DNA of 64,000 nt, taken from Rhizobium herbae (lineage in GTDB: Bacteria; Pseudomonadota; Alphaproteobacteria; Rhizobiales; Rhizobiaceae). Shown here piece by piece: positions 8,451 to 17,320 of the stretch. The notes under the pieces are model-generated. The model had not been told where the DNA came from, ran no database searches, and saw nothing but the letters and a program-made list of their open reading frames with translations. The stretch lies in NCBI RefSeq assembly GCF_019511375.1, contig NZ_JAEUAO010000001.1, positions 1,178,001-1,242,000 on the forward strand. The letters are read 5' to 3'. Position numbers and translations under genes: made by a program. Within the stretch, counting starts at the first letter, position 1. Every line of letters starts with the position of its first letter.

Positions 8451-8488
8451 GACTATATCTCCTGTACATGTAGACAGAATATATAGTC
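8451..8488 (-). promoter_or_regulatory. Probable autoregulatory operator of the toxin-antitoxin operon
   Basis: GACTATAT (8451-8458) and ATATAGTC (8481-8488) are a perfect 8-bp inverted repeat with a 22-base spacer. The spacer holds a second nested dyad, CTGT (8462-8465) with ACAG (8474-8477). The first arm touches the antitoxin start codon and the repeat covers its AGGAG ribosome binding site. Phd/YefM antitoxins typically bind such repeats. Confidence 0.65.
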
Positions 8489-8524
8489 TCCTATCGGTGA
8501 GAGCGCAATGCAGGCGCCGGAATC

Positions 8525-8551
8525 AAAAAAGGCGGGACAAGATGCCCCGCC
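8525..8551 (-). terminator. Intrinsic terminator of the L-arabinonate dehydratase gene
   Basis: Read on the minus strand, GGCGGG (8551-8546) pairs with CCCGCC (8536-8531) across a 9-base loop and is followed by six T residues. It lies 26 bases after the dehydratase stop codon and closes the arabinose operon before the toxin-antitoxin promoter. Confidence 0.8.
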
Positions 8552-8577
8552 TCCTCTGATTTCGACTGCCGTACAGA

Positions 8578-10317
8578 TCAGTGGCTGTCCCTGCCGACCG
8601 CGTTTCCGCGACATCCCTTGAGGAAGTCGAGGTCGGCGCCGGTATCGGCCCCTTCGACATGCTGCTGGTGCAGCCAGGCATAGCCGGAAGCGGGCAGATC
8701 GTGGTTCGGCTGCCATTCGGCGAGCCGCCGCGCCAACTCCTCTTCGGAAATGTCTAGATGCAGGCGACGGTTCGGCACGTCCAGTTCGATCATGTCGCCG
8801 TTCTTCACCACGGCGAGCGGTCCGCCGACCGCCGCTTCCGGCGAGGTGTGCAGCACGACGGTGCCATAGGCCGTACCCGACATGCGGGCGTCGGAGATCC
8901 GCACCATGTCGGTAATGCCCTTCTTGAGCACCTTGGGCGGCAGGCCCATGTTGCCCACCTCGGCCATGCCCGGATAGCCCTTCGGCCCACAGTTCTTCAT
9001 GACCATGACGCAGGTCTCATCGATGTCGAGGCTGTCGTCGTTGATCTTGGCCTTGTAGTCGTCGATGTCCTCGAACACGACCGCCCTGCCCCGGTGCACC
9101 ATCAGATGCGGTGAGGCAGCCGACGGCTTCAGCACCGCACCCTTGGGCGCGAGATTGCCGCGCACGACGACGATACCGCCCGAAGAAGTCAGCGCCTTTT
9201 CGGCAGGCAGGATGACGTCCTCGTTCCAGTTGACGACGTCCTTGACCTCGTCCCACATGGTTTCGCCGGATACCGTCAGCGCATCCTTGTGCAGAAGGCC
9301 GGCCTCACCGAGACGTTTCAACACGACCGGCAGGCCGCCGGCATAGAAGAACTCCTCCATCAGGTACTTGCCCGATGGCATCAGGTTGACGATGGTGGGC
9401 ACGTCGCGGCCGCAGCGGTCCCAGTCGTCCAGCGAAAGATCGACGCCGACGCGGCCGGCGATGGCGAGCAGGTGGATAACGGCGTTGGTCGATCCGCCGA
9501 TGGCCGCATTGGTGCGTATGGCGTTCTCGAAGGCCTCTTTCGTCATGACGTCGGAGGGCTTCAGGTCGTCCTTGACCATCTGGACGATCCGACGGCCGGT
9601 GAGCTGCGCCATGACCTTGCGGCGGGAATCGACCGCAGGGATCGCGGCGTTGCCGGACAGCGCCATGCCCAATGCTTCGGCCATAGAAGCCATCGTCGAG
9701 GCTGTACCCATGGTGTTGCACGTACCCGACGAGCGGCTCATCGAGGCCTCTGCCTCGAGGAACTCGGCCTGCGTCATCTCGCCGGCCTTCACCATTTCGG
9801 AAAACTTCCACAGATGCGTGCCTGAGCCGACGCGTTCACCACGGAAATAGCCGTTCAGCATCGGGCCACCCGTGACGACGATCGACGGCAGGTCGACGGA
9901 GGCCGCTGCCATGAGAAGCGATGGCGTCGTCTTGTCGCAACCGACCATCAGCACGCAGCCATCCATCGGCTGGCCGCGGATCGTTTCCTCGATCGAGAGC
10001 GCCGCAAGGTTACGGTACATCATCGCGGTCGGGCGGAAGGTATTTTCGGAGGCCGAGAACACCGGCACCTCCATCGGAAAGCCGCCAGCTTCCCAGATAC
10101 CGGCCTTCACCTTTTCGGCAAGCTCGCGCAGGTGCCCGTTGCACGGCGTCATATCCGACCATGTGTTGAGGATACCGATGACAGGGCGCCCGTCGAACAG
10201 GTCGTGCGGATATCCCTGGTTCTTCATCCAGCCGCGGTGATAGATCACGTCGCGGCTCGTGCCGCCGTACCATTCCTGCGAGCGCAGCTTGCGCGGCCAC
10301 TCAGCTTTTTTCTTCAT
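8578..10317 (-). CDS. L-arabinonate dehydratase (IlvD/Edd family, [2Fe-2S])
   Basis: 579 aa, the same length as the structurally characterised L-arabinonate dehydratase of Rhizobium leguminosarum bv. trifolii. The three cluster ligands fall at the same numbers: Cys59 (DMTPCNGH), Cys127 (GCDKTTPS) and Cys200 (SGTCNTMGTAS). Lys129 next to Cys127 and the serine of SDARMSGTAYGT (catalytic base in that enzyme) are also present. It removes water from L-arabinonate to give L-2-keto-3-deoxyarabonate in the non-phosphorylative (Weimberg-type) route. The family also accepts other sugar acids such as D-galactonate, so specificity rests on the residue match and on the chvE-ggu context. It is the last gene of the operon. 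Confidence 0.85.
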   Translation of the reverse strand: MKKKAEWPRKLRSQEWYGGTSRDVIYHRGWMKNQGYPHDLFDGRPVIGILNTWSDMTPCNGHLRELAEKVKAGIWEAGGFPMEVPVFSASENTFRPTAMMYRNLAALSIEETIRGQPMDGCVLMVGCDKTTPSLLMAAASVDLPSIVVTGGPMLNGYFRGERVGSGTHLWKFSEMVKAGEMTQAEFLEAEASMSRSSGTCNTMGTASTMASMAEALGMALSGNAAIPAVDSRRKVMAQLTGRRIVQMVKDDLKPSDVMTKEAFENAIRTNAAIGGSTNAVIHLLAIAGRVGVDLSLDDWDRCGRDVPTIVNLMPSGKYLMEEFFYAGGLPVVLKRLGEAGLLHKDALTVSGETMWDEVKDVVNWNEDVILPAEKALTSSGGIVVVRGNLAPKGAVLKPSAASPHLMVHRGRAVVFEDIDDYKAKINDDSLDIDETCVMVMKNCGPKGYPGMAEVGNMGLPPKVLKKGITDMVRISDARMSGTAYGTVVLHTSPEAAVGGPLAVVKNGDMIELDVPNRRLHLDISEEELARRLAEWQPNHDLPASGYAWLHQQHVEGADTGADLDFLKGCRGNAVGRDSH

Positions 10318-10372
10318 TGTCTTCGTATCCTTTGAAGTGCCGGACCGGCGAATGCCGATGCAGCGAAAATGC

Positions 10373-11806
10373 TTACGCCAGCGTGTAGGCGGTCTTTACA
10401 ACGGTGAAGAACTCGTTCGCGTATTTGCCCTGTTCGCGCGAGCCGAAGCTCGACGCCTTGCGGCCACCAAACGGCACGTGGAAATCGACGCCGGCGGTCG
10501 GCAGGTTGACCATCACCATGCCCGCTTCGGAATTGCGCTTGAAATGCGTCGCATGCTTGAGGCTCGTCGTCGCAATGCCGGCCGACAGGCCGAATGGCGT
10601 GTCGTTTGCAACTGCAAGTGCCTCGTCGTAGTCCTTCACCCGGATCACGGACGCGACCGGGCCAAAGATCTCTTCGCGGCTGATGCGCATCTGGTTGGTG
10701 GCTTCCGTAAACAGCGTCGGCTGCAAATAGAAGCCGGGATTGTCGCGCGCGATCGTCTCGCCGCCGAAGGCGAGCTTGGCGCCTTCCTGTCTGCCAATAT
10801 CGATATAGTCGGTATCGGTGGCAAGCTGGCGTTCGTCGACGACCGGGCCGATATGGGTGCCGGGCTTCAGCGCATCATCGACCACCAGCGTCTTCAGCTT
10901 TTCCGTCAGAGCCGCCACGAACTTGTCGTGGATGCCTTCCGTCACGATCAGCCGCGACGATGCGGTGCAGCGCTGACCGGTGGAGAAGAAGCCGGAATTA
11001 GCGGCAGCTTCGACGGCGACCGTGAGATCGGCGTCATCTAACACCACCATCGGGTTCTTGCCGCCCATTTCCAGCTGGAACTTGCGGTTATGCTCTATAG
11101 AAGAAGCGGCGACGCGCTTGCCCGTACCGGTCGAGCCGGTGAAGGTGATGCCGGCGAGATCCGGGCTGTCGAGCATTGCCTGGCCGACGACCGAGCCCTT
11201 GCCCATCACGAGGTTCAACACGCCCTTTGGCAGACCGGCGCGGTTGAGAATGTCGGCAATCGCCCAGGAGCAGCCCGGCACAAGCTCAGCCGGCTTGAAG
11301 ACGACAGTGTTGCCGTAGCAGAGCGCCGGCGCGATCTTCCAGGCGGGAATGGCGATCGGGAAATTCCACGGCGTGATGATGCCGATGACGCCGATCGGTT
11401 CACGGGTGATCTCGACGCCGATGTTCGGGCGTGCCGACGGCAGCACCTCGCCTGCAAGCCGCAAGGCTTCACCAGCGAAGAAGTCGAAGATCTGCGCCGC
11501 GCGGATGGTCTCGCCGATCGCTTCCGGCAGCGTCTTGCCCTCTTCACGCGCAAGCAGCGTGCCGATTTCATCCTTGCGAGCCAGAATCTCGTCGGCGGTC
11601 TTCTTCAGGATCGCATGGCGCTCCAGGATGCCCGAGCGCGACCAGGCCGGAAATGCCGCCTTGGCCGCGGCGATTGCAGTCCTCGTATCGTCGGCACTGG
11701 CGGACGCGTAGAGGCCGACCACTTCTTTAGTGTTTGAGGGATTGATGTTCTCGACGCCATTCGTGCCGACCCATTCGCCGGCAATCAGGTTCTGGTGCAA
11801 TGTCAT
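10373..11806 (-). CDS. NAD(P)+-dependent aldehyde dehydrogenase, probable alpha-ketoglutaric semialdehyde dehydrogenase
   Basis: 477 aa of the aldehyde dehydrogenase superfamily. It has the cofactor loop FTGSTGTGKRVA, the general-base glutamate in LEMGGKNPMVVLDDADL and the catalytic cysteine in FFSTGQRCTASSR. Length and sequence resemble alpha-ketoglutaric semialdehyde dehydrogenases, which finish the non-phosphorylative pentose pathway. The position between gguC and L-arabinonate dehydratase supports that. Succinate-semialdehyde dehydrogenase activity is the main alternative. Confidence 0.82.
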   Translation of the reverse strand: MTLHQNLIAGEWVGTNGVENINPSNTKEVVGLYASASADDTRTAIAAAKAAFPAWSRSGILERHAILKKTADEILARKDEIGTLLAREEGKTLPEAIGETIRAAQIFDFFAGEALRLAGEVLPSARPNIGVEITREPIGVIGIITPWNFPIAIPAWKIAPALCYGNTVVFKPAELVPGCSWAIADILNRAGLPKGVLNLVMGKGSVVGQAMLDSPDLAGITFTGSTGTGKRVAASSIEHNRKFQLEMGGKNPMVVLDDADLTVAVEAAANSGFFSTGQRCTASSRLIVTEGIHDKFVAALTEKLKTLVVDDALKPGTHIGPVVDERQLATDTDYIDIGRQEGAKLAFGGETIARDNPGFYLQPTLFTEATNQMRISREEIFGPVASVIRVKDYDEALAVANDTPFGLSAGIATTSLKHATHFKRNSEAGMVMVNLPTAGVDFHVPFGGRKASSFGSREQGKYANEFFTVVKTAYTLA

Positions 11807-11874
11807 GGGCCTAAAGCCTCCTTGGTTTGCGCGGGCGCCACGTAACGGGCACCCGCAGTCAGTGCGTAGCGGGA

Positions 11875-12867
11875 TCAGAGCTGGCTGATCGTGATCTCGT
11901 CCTCGCCGGCAATTGCCAGCGTATTGCGCAGCGGCAGCCCGAATTCCGAAGCCTCGATTTCGAAGATGTCACCGGCCTCGGTCTTGATGCCGTCTCCGAA
12001 GGAAAGCGTCGCGGTCCCGAACATATGGACATGCACGTCGCCCGGTGCCCGGAAGATGCCATACTTGAAGTGGTGGTACTCGAGATTGGCAAAGCTGTGT
12101 GACATGTTGGCCTCACCCGACAGGAATTGCTTTTCCCACAGCACCGCGCCGCCGCGGATAATGCGCGAGGTACCGCGAATGTCGGCGGGCGCTTCGCCAA
12201 TGCGGATTTCGGGACCGAAGCTTGCCGGGCGCAGTTTGGAATGGGCAAGATAGAGATAGTTGACGCGCTCTGTCACGTGATCGGAAAACTCGTTGGCAAC
12301 GGCAAAGCCGATGCGGAACGGCGCGCCCTTGTCGGAGATCACATAAATGCCGGCCATTTCCGGTTCCTCGCCACCATCCTGTGCGAACGAGGGCGAGACA
12401 AGATCGCCGCCGGGCGCCACGGTTTGCGAGCCGTTGCCCTTGTAGAACCACTCCGGCTGAACACCCTTCTCGCCGGGCTTCGGCTTGCCGCCTTCCAGGC
12501 CCATCTTGAACATCTTCATCGTATCGGTGGCGCCCTCTTCCACCTTGGATACGGCCGCATGCATGGCATCGCGGGTCGAGGCAGACCCGAGATGGGTCAG
12601 GCCCGTACCGGTCAGATGCAGATGCGCAGCGTCCGGATGCGTAATCGGCGGCAGGAACAGCCCCTTGGCATAGACGTCCTGAAGATCGACGTCTTCGCCG
12701 AGGCCATGCGCCTCGACGACCGCCTTCAGGCTTCTACCTGAATTGGCCGCTTCCATTGCCAGCGCATAGACGCTGGTTGCACCCTTCACGGCGCGGGCGC
12801 CCTCGCCCAGTTCGCGAACGGCCACCGTGATCGAGCCGTCATTGTTCTTCACCTGGGAAATCAGCAC
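11875..12867 (-). CDS. gguC: GguC family protein (AraD1-like, FAH fold), probable L-2-keto-3-deoxyarabonate dehydratase
   Basis: 330 aa from a GTG start at 12867 (MLISQVKNNDGSITVAV), chosen because AAGGAT lies upstream; a GTG at 12948 would add 27 residues unlike the family. The C-terminal half (about 160 on) carries the fumarylacetoacetate-hydrolase-like fold. In Agrobacterium gguC follows chvE-gguA-gguB. Its product is grouped with AraD1 enzymes that dehydrate L-2-keto-3-deoxyarabonate to alpha-ketoglutaric semialdehyde. That fits exactly between its two neighbours, the arabinonate dehydratase and the aldehyde dehydrogenase. The reaction is inferred from family and position. Confidence 0.85.
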   Translation of the reverse strand: MLISQVKNNDGSITVAVRELGEGARAVKGATSVYALAMEAANSGRSLKAVVEAHGLGEDVDLQDVYAKGLFLPPITHPDAAHLHLTGTGLTHLGSASTRDAMHAAVSKVEEGATDTMKMFKMGLEGGKPKPGEKGVQPEWFYKGNGSQTVAPGGDLVSPSFAQDGGEEPEMAGIYVISDKGAPFRIGFAVANEFSDHVTERVNYLYLAHSKLRPASFGPEIRIGEAPADIRGTSRIIRGGAVLWEKQFLSGEANMSHSFANLEYHHFKYGIFRAPGDVHVHMFGTATLSFGDGIKTEAGDIFEIEASEFGLPLRNTLAIAGEDEITISQL

Positions 12868-12965
12868 AGCCTTATCCTTTTCTAAATCCGGGCTGCTTTT
12901 CGGCGTCAAGCGGCTGGCTATCGGCAACAACAACCCTTTGGGAGACACGGAGCGCTCCCGTCCAT

Positions 12966-13094
12966 GGCGGCAAAGCCGCCGTTATCGTCATGATGCGCGG
13001 GCCGGAGCGTTATCGTCTCAAAGAGCACAAAGCCGCTCCGGCACCAGATTTGCATCAGCCGGCAAGCCGGCTGCGCGGGACGGCCCGTAACGGG
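12966..13094 (-). repeat. Cluster of hairpins between gguB and gguC
   Basis: The 227-base gap contains four inverted repeats in a row: GGCGGC/GCCGCC (12966-12980), a 9-bp pair GCCGGAGCG/CGCTCCGGC (13001-13009 and 13034-13042), AGCCGGC/GCCGGCT (13057-13072) and CCCG-taa-CGGG (13084-13094). None has a T-run, so they probably act as mRNA stabilisers or processing sites separating transporter from enzyme genes, not as a full stop. Confidence 0.55.
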
Positions 13095-14303
13095 TCAGCC
13101 CTTGTTCTTGTTGTAGACGTCGAAGAACACGGCAGCGAGCAACACCAGACCCTTGACGAGCTGCTGGTAATCGATGCCGAGACCCATGATCGACATGCCA
13201 TTGTTCATGACGCCCATGATGAACGCGCCGATGACCGCCCCCGTGATCTTGCCGACGCCGCCGGACGCCGAGGCACCACCGATGAAGCAGGCAGCGATAA
13301 CGTCGAGCTCGAAGCCGACGCCTGCTTTCGGGGTTGCCGAGTTCAGACGTGCGGCGATGATCATGCCGGCGAGCGCGGCGAGAACACCCATGTTGACGAA
13401 CGTGTAGAAGGTCAGGCGCTCGGTGTTGATGCCGGAGAGCTTGGCCGCCTTCTCGTTGCCCCCCATCGCATAGATGCGGCGGCCGATCGTCGAACGTGTG
13501 GTGACGAAGGTATAGAGCGCGATCAGCAGCGCCATGACAACGAGGACGTTCGGAAAGCCCTTGTATGTCGAGAGCTGGAAGCCGAGGAAAATTGCCACGG
13601 CACTGATGATCCCCATTTGCAGAACAAAGAACGCGAAAGGCTCGTTTTCCGTTCCATGCAGCTCGTTCGTCCGGCGGTCCTTGACGCCGTAGTAAATCGC
13701 CACCGCGACCAGCACGAGCACTGCGACCAGAGCGAAGAAGTTGGTGATAACGCCGGGTAGCGGATTGATGAAATACAGGAAGTCCGGAATGAAGCCGGTC
13801 GACAACAGCTGGAAATCCTTGGGGAACGGCCCGATAGGCCTGTTCTGCAGGACCAGATAGGTGAGACCGCGGAAGACGAGCATCCCGGCAAGTGTAACGA
13901 TGAAGGCAGGAATTTTCCGATAGGCGACCCAATAGCCCTGCGCTGCCCCGACAAGTCCGCCGAGAATGAGGCACAGCGGCACGACGATGGAGAAGTGCAA
14001 TCCCCACTTGACCAGCATGATCGCCGAAAGGCCGCCGGTGAAGGCGACGATCGAGCCGACGGAAAGGTCGATATGACCGGCCACGATGATCAGCAGCATG
14101 CCAAGCGCCATGATCACGATGAACGAATTCTGCAACACGAGGTTGGTCAGGTTGACGGGCCTGAACAGCACGCCGGCAGTCAGGAACTGGAAGAACAGCA
14201 TGATGACCACGAGGGCGACGAGCAGGCCGTATTCGCGGATATTGTTCCTGAGATAGTCCCCGATGGAGGGCGTGGTTTTCGGAGCGCTGGTTTCGGCGAC
14301 CAT
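13095..14303 (-). CDS. gguB: Sugar ABC transporter permease GguB
   Basis: 402 aa with about ten or more hydrophobic segments typical of the carbohydrate-uptake CUT2 permeases. Conserved CUT2 features are [17 protein letters not shown] near residue 65 and GASASGGVGKITGAVIGAF near 340. Its ATG shares one base with the gguA stop (TAATG), so the two are translationally coupled. With ChvE (binding protein) and GguA (ATPase) it forms the importer for arabinose, galactose, glucose and related monosaccharides described in Agrobacterium. Confidence 0.92.
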   Translation of the reverse strand: MVAETSAPKTTPSIGDYLRNNIREYGLLVALVVIMLFFQFLTAGVLFRPVNLTNLVLQNSFIVIMALGMLLIIVAGHIDLSVGSIVAFTGGLSAIMLVKWGLHFSIVVPLCLILGGLVGAAQGYWVAYRKIPAFIVTLAGMLVFRGLTYLVLQNRPIGPFPKDFQLLSTGFIPDFLYFINPLPGVITNFFALVAVLVLVAVAIYYGVKDRRTNELHGTENEPFAFFVLQMGIISAVAIFLGFQLSTYKGFPNVLVVMALLIALYTFVTTRSTIGRRIYAMGGNEKAAKLSGINTERLTFYTFVNMGVLAALAGMIIAARLNSATPKAGVGFELDVIAACFIGGASASGGVGKITGAVIGAFIMGVMNNGMSIMGLGIDYQQLVKGLVLLAAVFFDVYNKNKG

Positions 14304-15838
14304 TAGTGTTTCTCCCCGGAGCGCATGATGGCGCGCATGATGGATTCCTGGCTTGCTTCTTGCTTCGAAAGCTCGGCGACGATGCGACCTTCGTTCATGA
14401 CGTAGATGCGGTCGCAGGTTCCGAGAAGCTCGGGCATTTCCGATGAGATCATCAGGATGCCTTTGCCTTCTGCGGCAAGCTGGTTGATGATGGTGTAGAT
14501 TTCGTACTTCGCCCCGACGTCGATGCCGCGTGTCGGCTCGTCGAGGATCAGCACTTCAGGGCTGGTGAACAACCATTTGGACAAAACAACCTTCTGCTGG
14601 TTGCCACCCGAAAGGTTGACTGCCTCCTGATAGATCGAATGAGAGCGGATTCGCAATTTCGACCGGTAATCGGTTGCGACCTTCCGTTCCTTGTGGTCAT
14701 CGATCACGCCATTGTTTGCCACGGCGTTGAGATTGGAAAGCGTCGTATTGTGCATGATGTTGTTGTTCAGCACCAGCCCGAGCTGCTTTCGGTCTTCCGT
14801 CACATAGGCAAGGCCTGCGTCGATGGCACGCGGAATGGTGCTCACATCGACCTGCTTGCCATGCATGAAGACTTCGCCGGTGATCTTGTGACCCCAGGAC
14901 TTGCCGAAGATGCTCATCACCGTTTCCGTCCGACCGGCACCCATCAGACCCGCAATGCCGACCACTTCGCCGGCTCGGACGTTGAAATTGATATTGTGCA
15001 GAAACTGCCGGTCGCGGTGTTGCTGGTGGAAGACGTTCCAGTTCCTCACCTCAAGGAGAGTCTCGCCGATCTTCGGCTCGCGCGGCGGATAGCGGTCTTC
15101 CATGTCACGACCGACCATGCCCTTGATGATGCGGTCTTCGCTGATGTCTTCATTGTGACAGTCCAGCGTCTCCACCGTGCCGCCATCGCGCAGGATGGTG
15201 ATCTTGTCGGCGACCTTCTTGATCTCGTTCAGCTTGTGCGAAATGATGATCGAGGTCATGCCCTGCTTGCGGAATTCCATCAACAGTTTCAGGAGCGCGT
15301 CGGAATCGGTCTCGTTGAGCGAGGCCGTCGGTTCGTCGAGGATGAGCAGCCGAACCTTCTTGGAAAGCGCCTTGGCGATTTCCACGAGCTGCTGCTTGCC
15401 GACACCGATATCGGTGATGCGCGTCGTCGGCGGCTCCTTGAGGCCGACCTTGGTCAGCAGTTCCTGCGTCCGCGAAAAGGTCTTCGGCCAGTCGATGACG
15501 CCGTTGGTGGCGATTTCGTTGCCGAGAAAGATGTTTTCGGCGATCGAGAGCAGCGGAACGAGCGCCAGTTCCTGGTGGATAATGATGATGCCGAGATGTT
15601 CGCTGTCGGAAATCGTCGAAAAATGCCGAACTTCACGGTCGTAGTGGATCTCGCCATCATAGGTGCCGGCGGGATAAACGCCGCTCAATACCTTCATAAG
15701 TGTTGACTTACCGGCTCCGTTTTCGCCGACAAGCGCGTGAATCTCACCTTCGCGGACCTTGAGATTGACATTGTCCAAGGCTTTGACGCCCGGAAAAGTC
15801 TTGGTGATGCCCCGCATTTCCAGAATGATGTTGTCCAT
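14303..15838 (-). CDS. gguA: Sugar ABC transporter ATP-binding protein GguA
   Basis: 511 aa from ATG 15838 ([17 protein letters not shown]). It has two ABC domains as in CUT2 sugar importers. The first has Walker [13 protein letters not shown] and Walker [12 protein letters not shown]. The second has the degenerate Walker A usual in this family ([13 protein letters not shown]), signature [15 protein letters not shown] and [12 protein letters not shown]. It follows chvE after a 121-base gap containing a strong hairpin terminator, which should lower its expression relative to the binding protein. Confidence 0.93.
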   Translation of the reverse strand: MDNIILEMRGITKTFPGVKALDNVNLKVREGEIHALVGENGAGKSTLMKVLSGVYPAGTYDGEIHYDREVRHFSTISDSEHLGIIIIHQELALVPLLSIAENIFLGNEIATNGVIDWPKTFSRTQELLTKVGLKEPPTTRITDIGVGKQQLVEIAKALSKKVRLLILDEPTASLNETDSDALLKLLMEFRKQGMTSIIISHKLNEIKKVADKITILRDGGTVETLDCHNEDISEDRIIKGMVGRDMEDRYPPREPKIGETLLEVRNWNVFHQQHRDRQFLHNINFNVRAGEVVGIAGLMGAGRTETVMSIFGKSWGHKITGEVFMHGKQVDVSTIPRAIDAGLAYVTEDRKQLGLVLNNNIMHNTTLSNLNAVANNGVIDDHKERKVATDYRSKLRIRSHSIYQEAVNLSGGNQQKVVLSKWLFTSPEVLILDEPTRGIDVGAKYEIYTIINQLAAEGKGILMISSEMPELLGTCDRIYVMNEGRIVAELSKQEASQESIMRAIMRSGEKH

Positions 15839-15910
15839 GGTCAGGTATTCCTGCGGCAGTCCGTGAATGATGAGGACAGACAGACCGACAATACAAAGTC
15901 CCTCATCAAG

Positions 15911-15940
15911 ATAAAAGGGCCCGCAAGCAATCGCGGGCCC
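15911..15940 (-). terminator. Partial terminator/attenuator between chvE and gguA
   Basis: On the minus strand an 8-bp perfect stem (GGGCCCGC at 15917-15924 pairing with GCGGGCCC at 15933-15940) with an 8-base loop is followed by TTTTAT. It is 20 bases past the chvE stop. It looks like an intrinsic terminator that lets part of transcription through to gguA. Confidence 0.75.
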
Positions 15941-15959
15941 CCAAGTGGGAGAGACGGGA

Positions 15960-17027
15960 TCAGTTGTTGATCTGGTCTTCCGTGTAGTAGCCAGCGCCGA
16001 CCAGAACTTCCTTGACATTGGTCTTGTCAACGGAAACCGGCTTCAGGAGGTAGGACGGAACAACCTTGACACCGTTATCATAGGTCTTGGTGTCGTTGAT
16101 TTCCGGCTCCTTGCCGGCGATGATGGCCTCCGTCATGTTGACGGCAACCTTGGCAAGCTCACGAGTATCCTTGAAGACCGAGGAATACTGTTCGCCCGCG
16201 AGGATCGACTTGACCGACGGCAGTTCGGCGTCCTGACCGGTGACGATCGGCATCGGCATGTCGCCCGAACCGTAGCCAACGCCCTTCAGAGCCGAGATGA
16301 TGCCGATGGACAGACCATCGTAAGGCGACAGAACGCCATCAACCCTGGCGTCGGTGTAGGTCGAGGAAAGCAGGTTTTCCATGCGGGCCTGTGCAACAGC
16401 ACCGTCCCAACGGAGTGTACCGACCTGGTCCATGCCCATCTGGCCAGACTTCACAACAAGCTTCTTGGCGTCGATCAGCGGCTGCAGAACCGACATTGCA
16501 CCGTCGTAGAAGAAGAAGGCGTTGTTGTCGTCCGGCGAACCGCCGAAGAGTTCGATGTTTTTCGGCTCGGTGGCGCTATCGAGCTTGAGGCCCTGCACGA
16601 GCGAGGTTGCCTGGAGCACGCCGACCTGGAAGTTGTCGAACGTCGCGTAGTAGTCGACGTTGCCAGAATCGCGGATCAGGCGATCGTAAGCGATGACCTT
16701 GACGCCAGCGTCATGAGCCTTCTGGAGGATGTCGGACAGCGTCGTACCGTCGATGGCGGCGATAACGAGAACCTTGGCACCCTTGGTGACCATGTTTTCG
16801 ATCTGAGCCAGCTGGTTCGGGATGTCGTCGTCAGCAAACTGCAGGTCCGGGGTGTAGCCCGATTCCTTGAACAACTTTTCCATGGTCTCGCCGTCCGAGA
16901 TCCAGCGGGTCGAGGTCTTGGTCGGCATGGAAATGCCGACGGTGCCCTTGTCCTGGGCGATTGCCGGAACTACGAACGACGCGACGCTGAGCGCTGCGGC
17001 GGCGAGAAGTGAGCTAATCAATTTCAT
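15960..17027 (-). CDS. chvE: Periplasmic multiple-sugar-binding protein ChvE
   Basis: 355 aa from ATG 17027. A clear signal peptide ([18 protein letters not shown], cleavage after AIA) leads into [19 protein letters not shown], as in Agrobacterium ChvE, whose length it matches. It is a type-I periplasmic binding protein of the CUT2 class that binds L-arabinose, D-galactose, D-glucose and D-glucuronate. In Agrobacterium it both feeds GguAB and presents sugars to VirA and chemoreceptors. No vir gene is in this window, so only transport can be claimed here. Confidence 0.92.
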   Translation of the reverse strand: MKLISSLLAAAALSVASFVVPAIAQDKGTVGISMPTKTSTRWISDGETMEKLFKESGYTPDLQFADDDIPNQLAQIENMVTKGAKVLVIAAIDGTTLSDILQKAHDAGVKVIAYDRLIRDSGNVDYYATFDNFQVGVLQATSLVQGLKLDSATEPKNIELFGGSPDDNNAFFFYDGAMSVLQPLIDAKKLVVKSGQMGMDQVGTLRWDGAVAQARMENLLSSTYTDARVDGVLSPYDGLSIGIISALKGVGYGSGDMPMPIVTGQDAELPSVKSILAGEQYSSVFKDTRELAKVAVNMTEAIIAGKEPEINDTKTYDNGVKVVPSYLLKPVSVDKTNVKEVLVGAGYYTEDQINN

Positions 17028-17320
17028 GTATCTCTCCCTGAGTGTTGATCCAGGCAAGCTGTCCGGCCGGCCTGGATATGCAGCGCTTCGCGCAGCCGAG
17101 AGACGAAAGTCTCCGGCGGAGGTTTAAGGGGTGAAAGAAAGCCCTCCCAGGCCTTACACGCTCCCAAGCACGCTGGCGCACATGGCGGCAAACTGGAATC
17201 AAACGTCATAACTGTCAAATACAATATGGATGTATATTTATAACAATTTTGATATAGTAATGTGGAACAGTGTGATTTTTTGCGCGTGCTAAAGCATTTT
17301 TCTCGGAAGGCGGGTAAAAC
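17028..17320. promoter_or_regulatory. Divergent chvE-gbpR promoter region with LysR-type dyad
   Basis: The AT-rich part (17200-17300) contains an interrupted palindrome ATACA (17219-17223)/TGTAT (17231-17235), 17 bp overall. It lies about 85 bases before gbpR and 190 before chvE. LysR-type regulators bind dyads of this kind between themselves and a divergent target. In Agrobacterium GbpR activates chvE in response to sugars. A GGAAC-N16-CGTG string at 17264-17288 resembles an EcfG promoter with one mismatch but is not convincing. Confidence 0.5.

Noticed and set aside
14303-15838. Degenerate second Walker A in GguA as a sign of decay
   Set aside because: It is the normal state of the second domain in CUT2 sugar ATPases.
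17264-17288. GGAAC-N16-CGTG as an EcfG promoter for gbpR
   Set aside because: One mismatch in the -10 box and no functional reason; kept only as a note in the region entry.
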